DNA of 64,000 bases from Nocardia blacklockiae (GCF_015477355.1 NZ_JADLRJ010000001.1:496001-560000), one strand, 5' to 3'. Shown: positions 26,883 to 42,788, numbered from the stretch's first letter. The notes: generated by a model from the letters alone, not told the origin. Numbers and translations: made by a program.

Positions 26883-28013
26883 TCAGGGCGTGACCAGGCC
26901 GCCGGCCAGCACGCGGTAGGCGTAGGTCACCGCGATCGCGGTGACCGGGCCGACCACCAGCAGCGGGATGCCGCACAGCAGGGTGGACACGAAGGTCAGC
27001 AGCGCGACGGTGACCGCCAGCAGCAGCGTCGAGCCGATATTCGAAACCACCAGCCGGACACTGGATTTGATGGCCGTAAACGGATCCTCGTCGCGGTCGA
27101 TCACGAAATGCAGTGCGAACATGCACAGGAAGCCGACGATCAGCGCGGGGAAGACGCACAGGATCGCGCCGATCCACGCGGCGACGAACACCAGCAGCGC
27201 GGTGAGCAGCACGTTGCCCGCGTTGACGAAGCCGAAGAAGGCCTGGAAATCCGGTGGGGTGCCGTCGGTTTCGTACAGGGCGCCGCGAATCATCGCCGCC
27301 TGCAACAGCCAGACCACCATCGAGACCACCAGGAAGATCAGCAGCAGCGGCAGCAGCGAACGCACGTCGCCGACATTGATCACGACGGTGACCGCGAGGT
27401 AGGCGACGAACCCGACCAGGGTGAGGGAGACCCACGGAATCGGGTTGGCGCGGAACCGGTTCCAGCCGTAGCCCAGCGCGTCGGGAACGCTGAACCCGGC
27501 CATCGGCGCGAGCGGCGCGCCGGCGGGCTGCTGCGGATAACCCGGTCCGGGTTGCCCGTAGCCGCCGGGCGCGTAGTCCTGCGGCGGCGCCGAACCGGGC
27601 GGACCGTACATGGGATTCGGCGACCCGTAGGGGTCGGCCGTGCCCAGGGGCGCCGTGCCCGGCGGCGGCGCGCCGTGCGCCGGCTGGGCGGGCGCCGAAC
27701 TCGGCGGCGGCGGTATGGGTACCGCGCCCGCGACCGGCGGTGGGGGCGGCGGTGTGTCCTGCACGTTCGCCGGAGGCGTGCCGGGATGTTGCGGTGCACC
27801 CGGATTCGCGGGCTGGGCGGGGCGGCTCGCGCCCGGCGGGGGCGGCACCGGTGTGCCACCGGCGACCGGCGGCGGCTGCGGCGGCCGGGGTTGTCCGGAA
27901 TGTTGTGGCTGTCCGGTTTCCGGCGCGGCGGACGCGCCACCACCCTCCGCCGGAGTGTCGCCGGACGACGCCGGTTCGCGGCGCGCCGGACCGGAGTGCG
28001 GTGTGTCGGTCAT
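26883..28013 (-). CDS. Proline-rich multi-pass membrane protein (Rv2560-like)
   Basis: A 376-residue protein. Residues 1-165 are Pro/Gly/Ala-rich and disordered ('QPRPPQPPPVAGGTPVPPPP'). After 'SVPDALGYGWNRFRANP' the C-terminal ~200 residues contain about six transmembrane helices. It corresponds in type to the Pro/Gly-rich Rv2560. ATG 28013 has AAAGGT eight bases upstream; an ATG farther up (28055) lacks a site. The Pro-rich face is probably cytoplasmic and could bind partners or be phosphorylated. No enzymatic motif is seen. Confidence 0.8.
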   Translation of the reverse strand: MTDTPHSGPARREPASSGDTPAEGGGASAAPETGQPQHSGQPRPPQPPPVAGGTPVPPPPGASRPAQPANPGAPQHPGTPPANVQDTPPPPPPVAGAVPIPPPPSSAPAQPAHGAPPPGTAPLGTADPYGSPNPMYGPPGSAPPQDYAPGGYGQPGPGYPQQPAGAPLAPMAGFSVPDALGYGWNRFRANPIPWVSLTLVGFVAYLAVTVVINVGDVRSLLPLLLIFLVVSMVVWLLQAAMIRGALYETDGTPPDFQAFFGFVNAGNVLLTALLVFVAAWIGAILCVFPALIVGFLCMFALHFVIDRDEDPFTAIKSSVRLVVSNIGSTLLLAVTVALLTFVSTLLCGIPLLVVGPVTAIAVTYAYRVLAGGLVTP

Positions 28014-28242
28014 CGTGGGGACCTTTCGGATCACCTGGGTTTCGGTGTGGCGCACGGCAGTTGAGGACGAGACAACCGGACCCGCCAGGATGTGTCAAGC
28101 AACGACGGCCCGGATGTCCCGGTGCCGCACCACCACAATCCGGCAGCGGCGGCGAGCGCTCGGCGGTGACACGCCGGGCGACGCGCGAAAGGTTGCCGAA
28201 CCGCTCGCTGAAAGTGACCTGATGCGAGTAACTTGGGAGCCG

Positions 28243-29412
28243 ATGACCGCACTATTGGCCGAACGCGCCGCCGAAGTCGTGTCCGCGGCACAACAGTTGC
28301 TCACAAAGCGAATGGGTGCTCCGGTAAAGCTGAGTGATCCGATCGAACTCAGCGGAAGTGGCAGGACGACGGTACTGCGCGTGCGCGTTGCGGAGAACGC
28401 CTTTTCACTTCCACGGACCTTGATCGTGAAGCAGGTCCGCGGCGCCGCGCAGGATCGGCGCATCGGCGGACTCGCGCCCGGCGTCGCCAGCATCGACTCC
28501 GCGTTCCTGCGCGAGGCGGTGTCGTATCAGTTCACCACCGCGCTGAGCAGCGCACACCGTCCGGGCGCCTACCTGCTGGCGCACAACCTCCCCGAGCGCC
28601 TGCTGATCCTCAGCGACCTCGGCGAGAACACCTCGCTCACCACCGTGCTGCAGACCGGCGCCGAGCCGAGCACGCGCAATTCGCTGATGGCGTTCGCGCA
28701 GGCGCTCGGCCGCATGCACGCCGCCACGGTCGGCCGCGAGCCGGATTTCGTGGCGCTGCTGCGCCGGGTGGACGTGGTGCATCGCATCGACGGCATCGCC
28801 CAGCAGGCCGAGGCGGCCATCGGCGAGGTGCCGGGTCTGCTGGCCCGCGAGTTCGGGATCGAGGTGCCCGGCGAGATCGCCGAGCGCATCGTGCGCGGTA
28901 ACCGGTTGTTCTCCGCGGGTCGCTTCCGCGCGTTCAGTCCGTCGGATCTGTGCCCCGACAACGTGATTCTCAACGACGAGGGCGCGCGTTTCCTGGACTA
29001 CGAGTGGGGCGGCTTCCGCGACGCCACCCTCGACATCGCCTACGCGCTGGTCTCGTTCCCCGGCTGCCTGTGCGATATGGAACTCTCGCGGGAGCGGGCG
29101 CGCCAGATGGTGGAGGCGTGGCGTTCGGAGGTGGTCGGCGTGTGGCCGGCCCTCGCCGACGACGACCTGCTCGCCGAGCGCATCCTCGAGGCGCGGCTGA
29201 TCTGGGTGTGGCTGAGCACCTTCTGGTTCCTGCCCGCCGACCACGCCCGCATCGCCGCCGCCCGCGAGCACGGGCTGTCCGTCCCGCGCTCGGCCGCCCT
29301 GATCAACCGCTGGGCCGCCCTCGCCGAAGACGCCCGCTGCACGGGCGACGACACACTGGGCGATTTCGCCGAGCACGTGTCGGCGACGCTCGAGGAGTAC
29401 TGGGAGGAATAG
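28243..29412 (+). CDS. Aminoglycoside phosphotransferase-like kinase with a variant catalytic loop
   Basis: A 389-residue protein of the APH/choline-kinase fold. The lysine strand is 'RTLIVKQVRG' (about 56-65). The catalytic loop reads 'SPSDLCPDNVILNDEG' (about 232-247), giving Asp and Asn in the right places but Pro-Ser for the usual His-Gly. The metal-binding segment is 'FLDYEWGGFRDATLDIAY'. The fold is clear, the substrate is not. ATG 28243 was preferred to 28222 because the intervening codons (CGA, GTA, ACT) are not typical of the genome and GGGAG lies close by. It is divergent from the Pro-rich membrane gene. Confidence 0.75.
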   Translation: MTALLAERAAEVVSAAQQLLTKRMGAPVKLSDPIELSGSGRTTVLRVRVAENAFSLPRTLIVKQVRGAAQDRRIGGLAPGVASIDSAFLREAVSYQFTTALSSAHRPGAYLLAHNLPERLLILSDLGENTSLTTVLQTGAEPSTRNSLMAFAQALGRMHAATVGREPDFVALLRRVDVVHRIDGIAQQAEAAIGEVPGLLAREFGIEVPGEIAERIVRGNRLFSAGRFRAFSPSDLCPDNVILNDEGARFLDYEWGGFRDATLDIAYALVSFPGCLCDMELSRERARQMVEAWRSEVVGVWPALADDDLLAERILEARLIWVWLSTFWFLPADHARIAAAREHGLSVPRSAALINRWAALAEDARCTGDDTLGDFAEHVSATLEEYWEE

Positions 29413-29701
29413 CCGGCCCGCCCCGCGTCGTCCGGAAATGTCGGACCCGGTGGGTACGGTGATGACCTGTGAGTGGGCCTTTCCAGCGAATCGACGCCCG
29501 GCCGCCTGACATCGAGGAGCTACACCCCGGTGTCGTCACGGCCGCGCGCCTGTCCAGTCGGCCCGACCGGATGCAGCCGGTTCGGCGGTGCCGTGCGCGC
29601 GTGGCGCTGTCGTGTGACGAGAGTGCGATGCGTTGGTGGGGCGCGGGCTCGATGCTGTGGTGGAGCGCGGGTGCGGCGCTGCGGTGTGGCGAGGGGGTGG
29701 C

Positions 29702-31045
29702 GTGAGCGACGGATTGTTCGAGGCGCCGGGCGCGGAACCGGCGAGCGGCGGGGCGGTCGAATTCCGCGGTGCGGGAGAACATGTTCCGCTCGCGGTGCGG
29801 ATGCGTCCGGCGAGCCTCGACGAGGTGGTGGGGCAGCAGCATCTGCTGGGCCCCGGATCGCCGCTGCGGCGACTGGTCGAGGGGTCGGGAGCGGCGTCCG
29901 TGCTGCTCTACGGTCCGCCGGGCACCGGGAAGACCACCCTGGCCTCGCTCATCTCGCAAGCCACCGGCCGCCGCTTCGAGGCGCTCTCGGCGCTGTCGGC
30001 GGGCGTGAAGGAGGTCCGCGCGGTCATCGACCTCGCGCGGCGGCGGCTGCTGTCGGGCGAGCAGACGGTGCTGTTCATCGACGAGGTGCACCGGTTCTCC
30101 AAGACCCAGCAGGACGCGCTGCTGGCGGCGGTGGAGAACCGGGTCGTGCTGCTGGTCGGCGCGACCACGGAGAACCCGTCGTTCTCGGTGGTGTCGCCGC
30201 TGCTGTCGCGCTCGCTGGTGCTGCAGCTGCACTCCTTGTCCGAGAACGACATTCGCGCCGTGCTGCGGCGCGCCATCGCGGATCCGCGCGGACTGGGCGG
30301 GCAGTACACGGTCACGGAAGCCGCCCTCGACCACATCGTCCGCATCGCGGGCGGCGACGCGCGCCGCTCGCTCACGGCTTTGGAAGCCTCCGCGGAATCC
30401 TCGCCGGACGGCACCGTCGACGTCGACCTGGTGGAGGCCAGCGTCGACAAGGCCGCCGTGCGCTACGACCGCGCCGGCGACCAGCACTACGACGTGATCA
30501 GCGCGTTCATCAAATCGCTGCGCGGCTCCGACGTCGACGCCGCCCTGCACTACCTGGCGCGGATGATCAGCGCGGGCGAGGACCCGCGATTCATCGCCCG
30601 CCGCTTGATGATCCAGGCCAGCGAGGACGTCGGCATGGCCGACCCCACCGCCCTGCAGACCGCCGTCGCCGCCGCCCAGGTGGTGCAGCTGGTCGGCATG
30701 CCGGAGGCGCAACTGGCCCTCGCGCACGCCACCATCCACGTCGCCACCGCACCGAAATCCGGCGCTGTCGCCGCCGCCATCGGGTCCGCGCTCGCCGACA
30801 TCGGCGCGGGCAAGGCCGGTGCGGTCCCGCCGCACCTGCGCGACGGCCACTACGCGGGCGCGGCGCAACTCGGCAACGCGCAGGGCTACAAGTACCCGCA
30901 CGACCATCCGGACGGCGTGCTCGCCCAGCAGTACCCACCCGACGAACTGGTCGGCACGGAGTACTACCGCCCGACCGACCACGGCTACGAACGCGAGGTC
31001 GGGCCCCGGGTGACCAAGCTGCGCCGCATCGTGCGCGGGCGCTGA
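29702..31045 (+). CDS. rarA: Replication-associated recombination ATPase RarA/MgsA
   Basis: An AAA+ ATPase of 447 residues related to clamp-loader subunits that acts at stalled replication forks. The Walker A is 'GPPGTGKTT' (about residues 74-82), Walker B '[10 protein letters not shown]' (about 124-133), sensor 1 'GATTENPSF' (about 153-161), and sensor 2 region '[12 protein letters not shown]' (about 217-228). The C-terminal MgsA domain starts near 'FIKSLRGSD' and ends '[10 protein letters not shown]'. GTG 29702 follows GAGGGGG. It matches Rv2559c in length and place. The 289 bases before it contain no gene that can be supported. Confidence 0.92.
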   Translation: MSDGLFEAPGAEPASGGAVEFRGAGEHVPLAVRMRPASLDEVVGQQHLLGPGSPLRRLVEGSGAASVLLYGPPGTGKTTLASLISQATGRRFEALSALSAGVKEVRAVIDLARRRLLSGEQTVLFIDEVHRFSKTQQDALLAAVENRVVLLVGATTENPSFSVVSPLLSRSLVLQLHSLSENDIRAVLRRAIADPRGLGGQYTVTEAALDHIVRIAGGDARRSLTALEASAESSPDGTVDVDLVEASVDKAAVRYDRAGDQHYDVISAFIKSLRGSDVDAALHYLARMISAGEDPRFIARRLMIQASEDVGMADPTALQTAVAAAQVVQLVGMPEAQLALAHATIHVATAPKSGAVAAAIGSALADIGAGKAGAVPPHLRDGHYAGAAQLGNAQGYKYPHDHPDGVLAQQYPPDELVGTEYYRPTDHGYEREVGPRVTKLRRIVRGR

Positions 31046-31192
31046 AGCCGCACCGGTGGGCGGTCGTCGCCGCGAGCGGGTCGGGACCGCTGGCCGGCCC
31101 GACGCCGGGCCACCGCGCGGCGGTCGTAGGCGTCCCGCTCACCGGCCCACCGACGAAAACCCGCTGGACGGTGCCCGGTAGGCTGGATGGTT

Positions 31193-33858
<2,666 letters not shown>

Positions 33859-33859
<1 letters not shown>

Positions 33860-34473
33860 TGGACGCCTCCGACAGCGCGGAGTCGCCGGAGCCCCCGGGA
33901 GCCGGGGGCCGGACCCCGCGCGGTGCCGCGGCGGTCACCGCCGACCGGCCGAGCGCCGCGACGGACCCCGGCCGCGGCCGCCGGATCGCCATCGATGTCG
34001 GCACCGTACGCGTCGGCGTCGCCGCCTGCGATCCCGACGGCATCCTGGCGACGCCGGTCGAGACGGTGTCGCGGGCGGGTAGCGGGCGACGCAAGGGACA
34101 GGGCGCGCACACCGCCCGGGACACCGCCGCGGCCCGGATAGCCGAAATTGTGCGGGAGTACGAGGCCGTCGAGGTGATCGTGGGCCTGCCCCGCACGCTA
34201 CGCGGGGAGAACGGCACCTCCGCCGAGCTCGCGATCTCCTTCGCCGATCGTTTGCGATCGATGATTCCCGGAGTGCCGATACGACTTTCCGACGAACGTT
34301 TGACTACGGTGTCAGCTGCACGTGCATTGCGGGACAGCGGAGTTCGCGCGCGTGGCCAGCGGCAGATGATCGATCAGGCGGCGGCCGTATCGATCCTGCA
34401 GGGATGGTTGGACGAACGGAGTGCGGTGTTGAAGGCGGCCGGGGAGCAGGCGGCAGGGTGGTCGGATGAATGA
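33859..34473 (+). CDS. ruvX: Putative pre-16S rRNA nuclease (YqgF/RuvX)
   Basis: An RNase H-like nuclease that trims the 16S rRNA 5' end. The core begins at about residue 45 with '[19 protein letters not shown]' (first catalytic Asp), then '[18 protein letters not shown]' and '[17 protein letters not shown]' (acidic residues), and '[20 protein letters not shown]' (last Asp). The first 44 residues are a Pro/Ala-rich lead that typical members lack. Length is 204 residues. ATG 33859 overlaps the alaS stop by one base, and the 3' end overlaps mltG by eight bases. Confidence 0.93.
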
Positions 34474-36034
34474 CCGCTGGGCGCGAGCCGAGGAACGTCA
34501 TCGGCAGAGCGTCGAGGAGCGGCGATACCGCCGTCGCGACAGCGGGTGGGGCGCGGACGACCGGGCCCCGCGCGGCCGCGGATCCCGGCACGCCGCACCG
34601 GTCGAGGACGACTGGGACGACTACGACGACGACACCACCGTCATCCCCGTGTACACCGACGAGGAGCCCGAGCCGGTGCCGCCGCCGCGCCCGCCCCGCT
34701 CGGGCCAGCGCAGCGCGGGGACACGCAAGCGCCCGGCGCGCGGTCGCCCGGTTCGCGACGAGGACGACGGCGAGGAGCCGCCGCGGCGGCGATCCTCCCG
34801 CAGCCCATCCGGACGCGGGCCCTCGGGGCGCGGGCAGTCGGCACGCGGCAAACGCTCGCGGGTCGCCTCCCGCAAGGCGGCCGAACGCAAGCGCCGCCGC
34901 CGCAACCTGTGGATCCTCGGCTGCGTGTTCGTCGTGCTGTTCGTCGCGGCCGGCGGTTACGCGGGCTACAAGTTCATCGGCAAGCTGGGCGGGCCCGAGG
35001 ACTTCGCCGGCCCCGCCGGACCGCCCGTGGTGGTGCGGGTCAAGTCGGGCGACACCGCCGAACAGATCGCCGAGACCATGTTCGACAAGGGCGTGGTCGC
35101 CAGCTCCGGCGCGTTCTACGAAGCGGCCGTGCGCAATTCGAAGATGACCTCGGTGCAGCCGGGCTTCTACTCGGTGCCCACCCACAGCAAGGGCTCCGAA
35201 GCGGTGACGGCGCTGATGAGCAAGGAGGCCCGGGTCGGCAACGTGGTGATCTCGGAGGGCAAGCGCCTGCACGACTCCACCGACGTCAACACCGGCGCCC
35301 GCAACGAGGGCATCTACCGCAAGATCGCCGACGCCAGCTGCCTGGGCACGGGCGCGGCCAAGAAGTGCGTCACCTACGAGCAGCTCGACGCCGCCGGCGC
35401 GAGCGCCGACCTGGCGGCGCTGGGCGTGCCCGCGTGGGCGATGGACTCGGTGCGCCAGGTTCCCGACCGCACCCGCCAGCTCGAAGGGCTGATCGCCGCG
35501 GGCACCTGGGATTTCGATCCGAGCGGCACGCCGGAGCAGATCCTCGCCCAGCTGGTCACCGACAGCACGCGCGGCTACGAGTCGACCGGCTTGATGCAGT
35601 CGGGCGCCGCGACCGGCGGCCTGACCCCGTACCAGACCTTGATCGCGGCGTCGCTGGTGGAACGCGAGGCGCTGCCCAACGACATGTCGAAGGTGGCGCG
35701 GGTGATCGTGAACCGGCTCGCCGCCAACCAGCCACTGCAACTGGACTCCACGGTCAACTACACCCTCGACAAGACCGAGGTCGCCACCACCGACGCCGAC
35801 CGCGCCAAGCGCACACCGTGGAACACCTACGCCATGCCCGGGCTGCCCGCGACGCCGATCTCGTCGCCGTCGCTGGAGGCGTTGCGCGCCATGGAGACTC
35901 CCGCGCCGGGCGCGTGGCTGTACTTCGTGACCGTCGACAAGCAGGGCACCACGATGTTCACCGACAGCTACAGCGAACACCTGCGCAATATCGAACGCGC
36001 GCAGCAGAGCGGGATTCTCGACAGTGGGCGCTAG
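34466..36034 (+). CDS. mltG: Endolytic murein transglycosylase MltG
   Basis: A 522-residue membrane enzyme that cleaves nascent glycan strands and sets their length. The cytoplasmic N-terminus (1-147) is unusually long and charged, with an acidic patch ('DDWDDYDDD') and many Arg/Ser repeats. One transmembrane helix lies at about 148-170. A LysM-like region follows ('[18 protein letters not shown]'). The YceG core carries catalytic Glu in '[11 protein letters not shown]' (about 392-402). The gene overlaps ruvX by eight bases and aroE by eleven. It matches Rv2553c in place. Confidence 0.93.
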   Translation: MNDRWARAEERHRQSVEERRYRRRDSGWGADDRAPRGRGSRHAAPVEDDWDDYDDDTTVIPVYTDEEPEPVPPPRPPRSGQRSAGTRKRPARGRPVRDEDDGEEPPRRRSSRSPSGRGPSGRGQSARGKRSRVASRKAAERKRRRRNLWILGCVFVVLFVAAGGYAGYKFIGKLGGPEDFAGPAGPPVVVRVKSGDTAEQIAETMFDKGVVASSGAFYEAAVRNSKMTSVQPGFYSVPTHSKGSEAVTALMSKEARVGNVVISEGKRLHDSTDVNTGARNEGIYRKIADASCLGTGAAKKCVTYEQLDAAGASADLAALGVPAWAMDSVRQVPDRTRQLEGLIAAGTWDFDPSGTPEQILAQLVTDSTRGYESTGLMQSGAATGGLTPYQTLIAASLVEREALPNDMSKVARVIVNRLAANQPLQLDSTVNYTLDKTEVATTDADRAKRTPWNTYAMPGLPATPISSPSLEALRAMETPAPGAWLYFVTVDKQGTTMFTDSYSEHLRNIERAQQSGILDSGR

Positions 36035-36836
36035 CGGCCGCCGGGCGGCCGTGCTCGGCAGCCCCATCGCGCATTCGCGCTCACCGCAGCTGCACCTGGC
36101 CGCGTACCGGGCACTGGGCCTGGACTGGACCTACGAGCGCATCGAATGCACCGCCGAGCGACTACCCGGGCTGGTCGACGGCCTCGGCCCGGAGTGGGTC
36201 GGATTGTCGGTGACCATGCCGGGCAAGGTCGCCGCCCTGGAGTACGCCGCCGAGGTCACCGAGCGGGCGGTGCTCGCCGGTTCGGCAAACACGCTGGTAC
36301 GCACGGACGGCGGCTGGCGCGCGGACTGCACCGACGTCGACGGCGTGCGCGGCGCGTTGCAGGCGGCCGGGGTCGAGCGGGCGAGCCGGGCGGTGGTGCT
36401 CGGCGCGGGCGGGACCGCGCGGCCCGCGCTGCTCGCGCTGGCCGAACTCGGCGTGCGAGAGGTGGCCGTGCTCGCGCGCGACGCCGGGCGGGCGGCGAAC
36501 GCGCTGGCACTCGCGCGGCGGCTCGACATGTCCGCGGAACTCGTCGGGTTCGACGACGCGCCGGTGCGTGCCGTGTGCGCGCGGGCCGACGTCGCGGTCA
36601 GCACGGTGCCCGCGGACGGCGCGGCGCCCGTGGCGGCGGCGGTCGCGGCCGCGCCGGTGGTCCTCGACGCCATCTACAACCCGTGGCCGACGCCCTTGGC
36701 GGCAGCTGTGCGGGCCGCCGGGGGCACGGTGATCAGCGGGTTGCAGATGCTGCTGCACCAGGCCTACGGACAGGTCGAGCAGTTCACCGGGCAGCCCGCG
36801 CCGCGGGCCGCGATGGCGGCGGCCCTCGAGACGTGA
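36024..36836 (+). CDS. aroE: Shikimate dehydrogenase
   Basis: NADP-dependent reduction of 3-dehydroshikimate to shikimate; 270 residues. The substrate side has 'GSPIAHSRSPQLH' (about 12-24), the catalytic Lys in 'SVTMPGKVAALEYA' (about 67-80), and the catalytic Asp in 'CTDVDGVRGAL' (about 104-114). The dinucleotide loop is 'VVLGAGGTARPALLAL' (about 124-139). GTG 36024 lies inside the last codons of mltG. It ends the operon that begins with alaS. In M. tuberculosis the next genes would be the other aro genes on the same strand; here they are on the opposite strand further on. Confidence 0.94.
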   Translation: MGASGRRAAVLGSPIAHSRSPQLHLAAYRALGLDWTYERIECTAERLPGLVDGLGPEWVGLSVTMPGKVAALEYAAEVTERAVLAGSANTLVRTDGGWRADCTDVDGVRGALQAAGVERASRAVVLGAGGTARPALLALAELGVREVAVLARDAGRAANALALARRLDMSAELVGFDDAPVRAVCARADVAVSTVPADGAAPVAAAVAAAPVVLDAIYNPWPTPLAAAVRAAGGTVISGLQMLLHQAYGQVEQFTGQPAPRAAMAAALET

Positions 36837-36856
36837 TCGGACCCGATCGACGGTTT

Positions 36857-36870
36857 TAGAACCAGTTCCA
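36857..36870 (+). promoter_or_regulatory. KstR-type operator upstream of the B-4DMT gene
   Basis: TAGAACCAGTTCCA matches all fixed bases of TnnAACnnGTTnnA. It begins 20 bases after the aroE stop and ends 37 bases before the ATG of the next gene, a position suited to repression. Confidence 0.6.
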
Positions 36871-36907
36871 ATTCGGTGGCCGAGTGGCACAGGTTAAGGT
36901 GATCGAT

Positions 36908-37381
36908 ATGAATGCGTGGGTGTTGCGCGCCATCGTGCTCGGGGCGTTGACAGTGGTCCTCCGGACCGTGCTGGGCTGGGGAATGATCTACTGGCCGACG
37001 CACGGCTCGTGGTTGCGGATCCTGTGCTTGATCGTGCTGATCGCGGCCGTGGTCGCGTGGGGCCTGCTCGACGGACGCGGCGACCGCCGCGCGAACCCGG
37101 ATCCCGAGCGCGGCGGTGCCGACCTCACCATGCGCTGGCTGATGGCGGGCATCGCGGGCGGCCTGGGTGCCGGCGTGGTGGCCTGGGTGCTGGATTTCCT
37201 GCCGAAGTTCGACCTCGGCGACAACGGCCTCGCCTTCGAGATCACCGCCGGCGCCTCGTTCATCATCCTGCTGATCTTCGTGCCCGCCATGGTGGGCGTC
37301 GCGCTGGGCCGGTTCCTGGTCGGGCGGGAGAGCAAGAAGGTCGAGCCCGCCCCGCCGCCGAACGCCGCCTCCGCGCTGTAG
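36908..37381 (+). CDS. Four-helix membrane protein, B-4DMT transporter type
   Basis: A 157-residue integral membrane protein with four helices (about 4-22, 30-50, 76-96 and 113-137) and a short charged linker ('DGRGDRRANPDPERGG') between helices 2 and 3. It looks like the small actinobacterial B-4DMT family; the substrate is unknown. ATG 36908 follows AAGGTG with good spacing; GTG 36884 would add eight residues. A perfect KstR-type box precedes it. In position it corresponds to Rv2536 of M. tuberculosis, with the order inverted. Confidence 0.75.
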   Translation: MNAWVLRAIVLGALTVVLRTVLGWGMIYWPTHGSWLRILCLIVLIAAVVAWGLLDGRGDRRANPDPERGGADLTMRWLMAGIAGGLGAGVVAWVLDFLPKFDLGDNGLAFEITAGASFIILLIFVPAMVGVALGRFLVGRESKKVEPAPPPNAASAL

Positions 37382-37384
37382 GTC

Positions 37385-37732
37385 TCAGGCGACCCGCGCC
37401 GAACGTGCCGGAGCGCGGAGCACCAGCAGCGCGGCCACGCCGAGATAGACGGCGGCGACCACGAGATCGAGAATTCCCTGCGTCGGCTCGTCGCGGGCGA
37501 AACGGTCTAAGGCCGCGACCGTGACCACGCCGGATCCGAAGAAGAACCCGGCGGTCAGGCCCGGCACCGCGAGACGCGCCGGGAGCACCGCCGAGATCAG
37601 CAGGACCAGCGAGAACGCCGCGTCCGGCAGGGCGAAGATATTGTCCGCTCGATAGTCGGCATCGACGGCGAGCGCGGCCAGCAGCCACAGGCTGACCGGG
37701 ACGGCGACGATACGCGCGGGCAGGACCGGCAT
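37385..37732 (-). CDS. Small four-helix membrane protein of unknown function
   Basis: A 115-residue, very hydrophobic protein with four predicted helices (about 5-22, 32-50, 55-76, 88-106). 'DRFARDEPTQG' forms a polar loop between helices 3 and 4. ATG 37732 has AGGAG five bases upstream. It is convergent with the B-4DMT gene (three bases apart) and lies 111 bases beyond the aroB stop on the same strand. In mycobacteria aroD (3-dehydroquinate dehydratase) occupies this place; this protein is not related to it. Confidence 0.7.
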   Translation of the reverse strand: MPVLPARIVAVPVSLWLLAALAVDADYRADNIFALPDAAFSLVLLISAVLPARLAVPGLTAGFFFGSGVVTVAALDRFARDEPTQGILDLVVAAVYLGVAALLVLRAPARSARVA

Positions 37733-37843
37733 GATGACTCCTGATGCGGCGGTGGAGAATTCGTCACCGCCCAGCATCGCCGAGCACGGGCCGTCCGGCA
37801 ACCGATCCGGACCGCGTTCGGTACTCCGCCGCGATGCGGCCGT

Positions 37844-40693
<2,850 letters not shown>

Positions 40694-40697
<4 letters not shown>

Positions 40698-41899
40698 GAG
40701 GGGACGGCGCCCGGGACGTGCGGGCGCGCGGAGATCCGCTTCAGATAGCCGGTGATGTTGCCGACGGTCTCGGGCAGCGAGTCGCCGCCGAACTTCTCCA
40801 GCGCCGCCTGGGCCACGACCAAAGCGACCATGGCCTCGGCGACCACGCCCGCGGCGGGCACCGCGCACACGTCCGACCGCTGGTGGATGGCCACCGCCTC
40901 GTCGCCGGTGGTCATGTCCACGGTGGCCAGTGCCCGCGGCACGGTCGAGATCGGCTTCATCGCCGCCCGCACCCGCAGCGGCTCGCCGTTGGTCATGCCG
41001 CCCTCGAGCCCGCCCGCGCGATTGGTGGAGCGCAGCACGCCGTCCGGGCCGGGCCGCATCTCGTCGTGGGCCTGGCTGCCGCGGCGGCGCGCGGTCTCGA
41101 ACCCGTCGCCGACCTCGACGCCCTTGATGGCCTGAATGCCCATCAGCGCCGCGGCCAGCCGCGAGTCCAGCCGCTGCTCGCCGCTGACGAACGAACCCAG
41201 CCCCACGGGCAGGCCGTCGACGACGACCTCCACGACGCCGCCGAGGGTGTCGCCCTCTTTCTTGGCGGCCTCGATCTCGGCGATCATCGCGGCCTCCGCG
41301 TCCTTGTCGAACGCGCGCACCGGGCTCTCGTCGACGGCGGCCAGGTCGGCGGCGGTCGGCACCAGGCCGGCCGTGGCCGCCGCGCCGCCGATCGACACCA
41401 CGTGCGAGACGACCTCGACGCCGAGCGCCTGCCGCAGGAACTGCCGCGCCACGGTGCCGACGGCGACGCGGGCGGCGGTCTCGCGGGCGCTGGCACGCTC
41501 GAGCACGTTGCGGGCGTCGTCGAAGCCGTACTTGAGCATGCCCGAGTAGTCGGCGTGGCCGGGCCGCGGCCGGGTCAGCGGCGCGTTGCGGGCGAGCTCG
41601 GCCAGCTCCGCCTCGTCCACCGGGTCGGCGGCCATCACCTCGGTCCACTTGGGCCACTCGGAGTTCGCGACCTCGATCGCCACCGGACCGCCCATGGTGC
41701 GCCCGTGTCGCACCCCGCCGAGCACGGTGACCTTGTCGGCCTCGAACTTCATCCGCGCCCCGCGGCCGTAGCCGAGCCGGCGACGCGCCAGCTGCGCGGC
41801 AATATCGGCGGAGGTCACCTCCACCCCGGCCACCATCCCCTCGAGGATCGCGACGAGGGCGGGACCATGAGACTCACCAGCAGTAATCCAGCGCAACAC
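40694..41899 (-). CDS. aroC: Chorismate synthase
   Basis: FMN-dependent enzyme that makes chorismate from 5-enolpyruvylshikimate 3-phosphate; 401 residues, the same length as the M. tuberculosis protein (there called aroF). Signatures are '[16 protein letters not shown]' at the start, '[15 protein letters not shown]' (about 41-55), '[20 protein letters not shown]' (about 114-133, including the catalytic His), and '[19 protein letters not shown]'. GTG 41899 was preferred to ATG 41908 because GGAAAG is nine bases upstream and the product then starts '[12 protein letters not shown]', as in relatives. First gene of aroC-aroK-aroB. Confidence 0.95.
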
Positions 41900-42149
41900 G
41901 ACGTCCATCTTTCCACGTCAGCACCGTTCCCCGGACATCCGGCCCGCGGCGACCGCGCCGGTAGGCGCCTGCCGCCCCCGACGCGGGGCAGCTACCACCG
42001 ATGATGCGCGCGCCGCCCACCGTCCGGAAGCCCCTACGCTGTCCGGCCGACCGAGCGCCCCGCCACCTCCTCTCCGGACTCCGAGGCCTCGTCTGCGCGA
42101 CGCAGCTCACCGCGAGCAACCCGAACCGTCGACCTCGGCAGCCGTCGCG

Positions 42150-42590
42150 TCATGTGAGCGTCAAGGCGAGCAGGGTCGCCGCGCACATCGAGGGTCCGTG
42201 CGGCAGGGCGCGCGGTGGCGGGGAGCCGCGAATCAGGCAGCGTAGGTAGGCGATTCCGCCCGCGAGCGCGGTGAGTATCGGAGCCGCGATCGTCGCCCAG
42301 ACCCATGCGGATCCGCCGCCGCAGGCCGCCGCCGCGCCCAGGCCGAGCGCCAGTTTCACGTCACCCGCTCCGAACGCCGCGGGCGCGGCCAGGTGGACGG
42401 CCGCGTACGGCACGGCCAGCAGCAGTGCTCCGGCGGCCGCGGCGGCGAGCCGATCGGTCGCCAGCGCATAGCCGAACACCGCGAGGGCGCCGATTCCGGT
42501 GAGCACGTTCGGTAGTCGCCGCTCGCGCAGGTCGACGGCGCTCAAGGCCGCACACCAGGCGGCGAGTGTTCCGAAGGCGACGGTGGTCAT
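42150..42590 (-). CDS. Minimal prepilin peptidase-like membrane protein (A24 family)
   Basis: A 146-residue protein with about five transmembrane helices. Both catalytic aspartates of the A24 type are present: Asp20 in 'VDLRERRLPN' and Asp75 in 'GAGDVKLALGLG'. There is no N-terminal methyltransferase domain, as in the Tad/Flp-type or mycobacterial Rv2551c proteins. No pilin genes lie near. ATG 42590 was used; ATG 42599 would add three residues. It is divergent from pepQ, and 250 bases without a visible gene separate it from aroC. Confidence 0.8.
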   Translation of the reverse strand: MTTVAFGTLAAWCAALSAVDLRERRLPNVLTGIGALAVFGYALATDRLAAAAAGALLLAVPYAAVHLAAPAAFGAGDVKLALGLGAAAACGGGSAWVWATIAAPILTALAGGIAYLRCLIRGSPPPRALPHGPSMCAATLLALTLT

Positions 42591-42788
42591 GGCACTCATC
42601 GTTGCCCGGATCTTCGAGCGGCGGAACGGCCGAACGCGAAATGTGGATGAATCCGGCGCATGTGAACAACCGGCGGTCCGCATCGCCGCGCGCGGGGCCG
42701 TTCGCCCTGGTACCGCGCGGTTGCCCGGCGATGACCGGGCGCCGGGTGAGATGCGGCGGCGCGGACCGGCAGCGGTAGCGTGGGATTC

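Noticed and set aside
29469-29705. A 78-codon frame directly before rarA, overlapping its start by GTGA
   Set aside because: No Shine-Dalgarno site, odd Trp/Cys/Arg-rich composition and no recognisable family. It could be a leader but cannot be supported.
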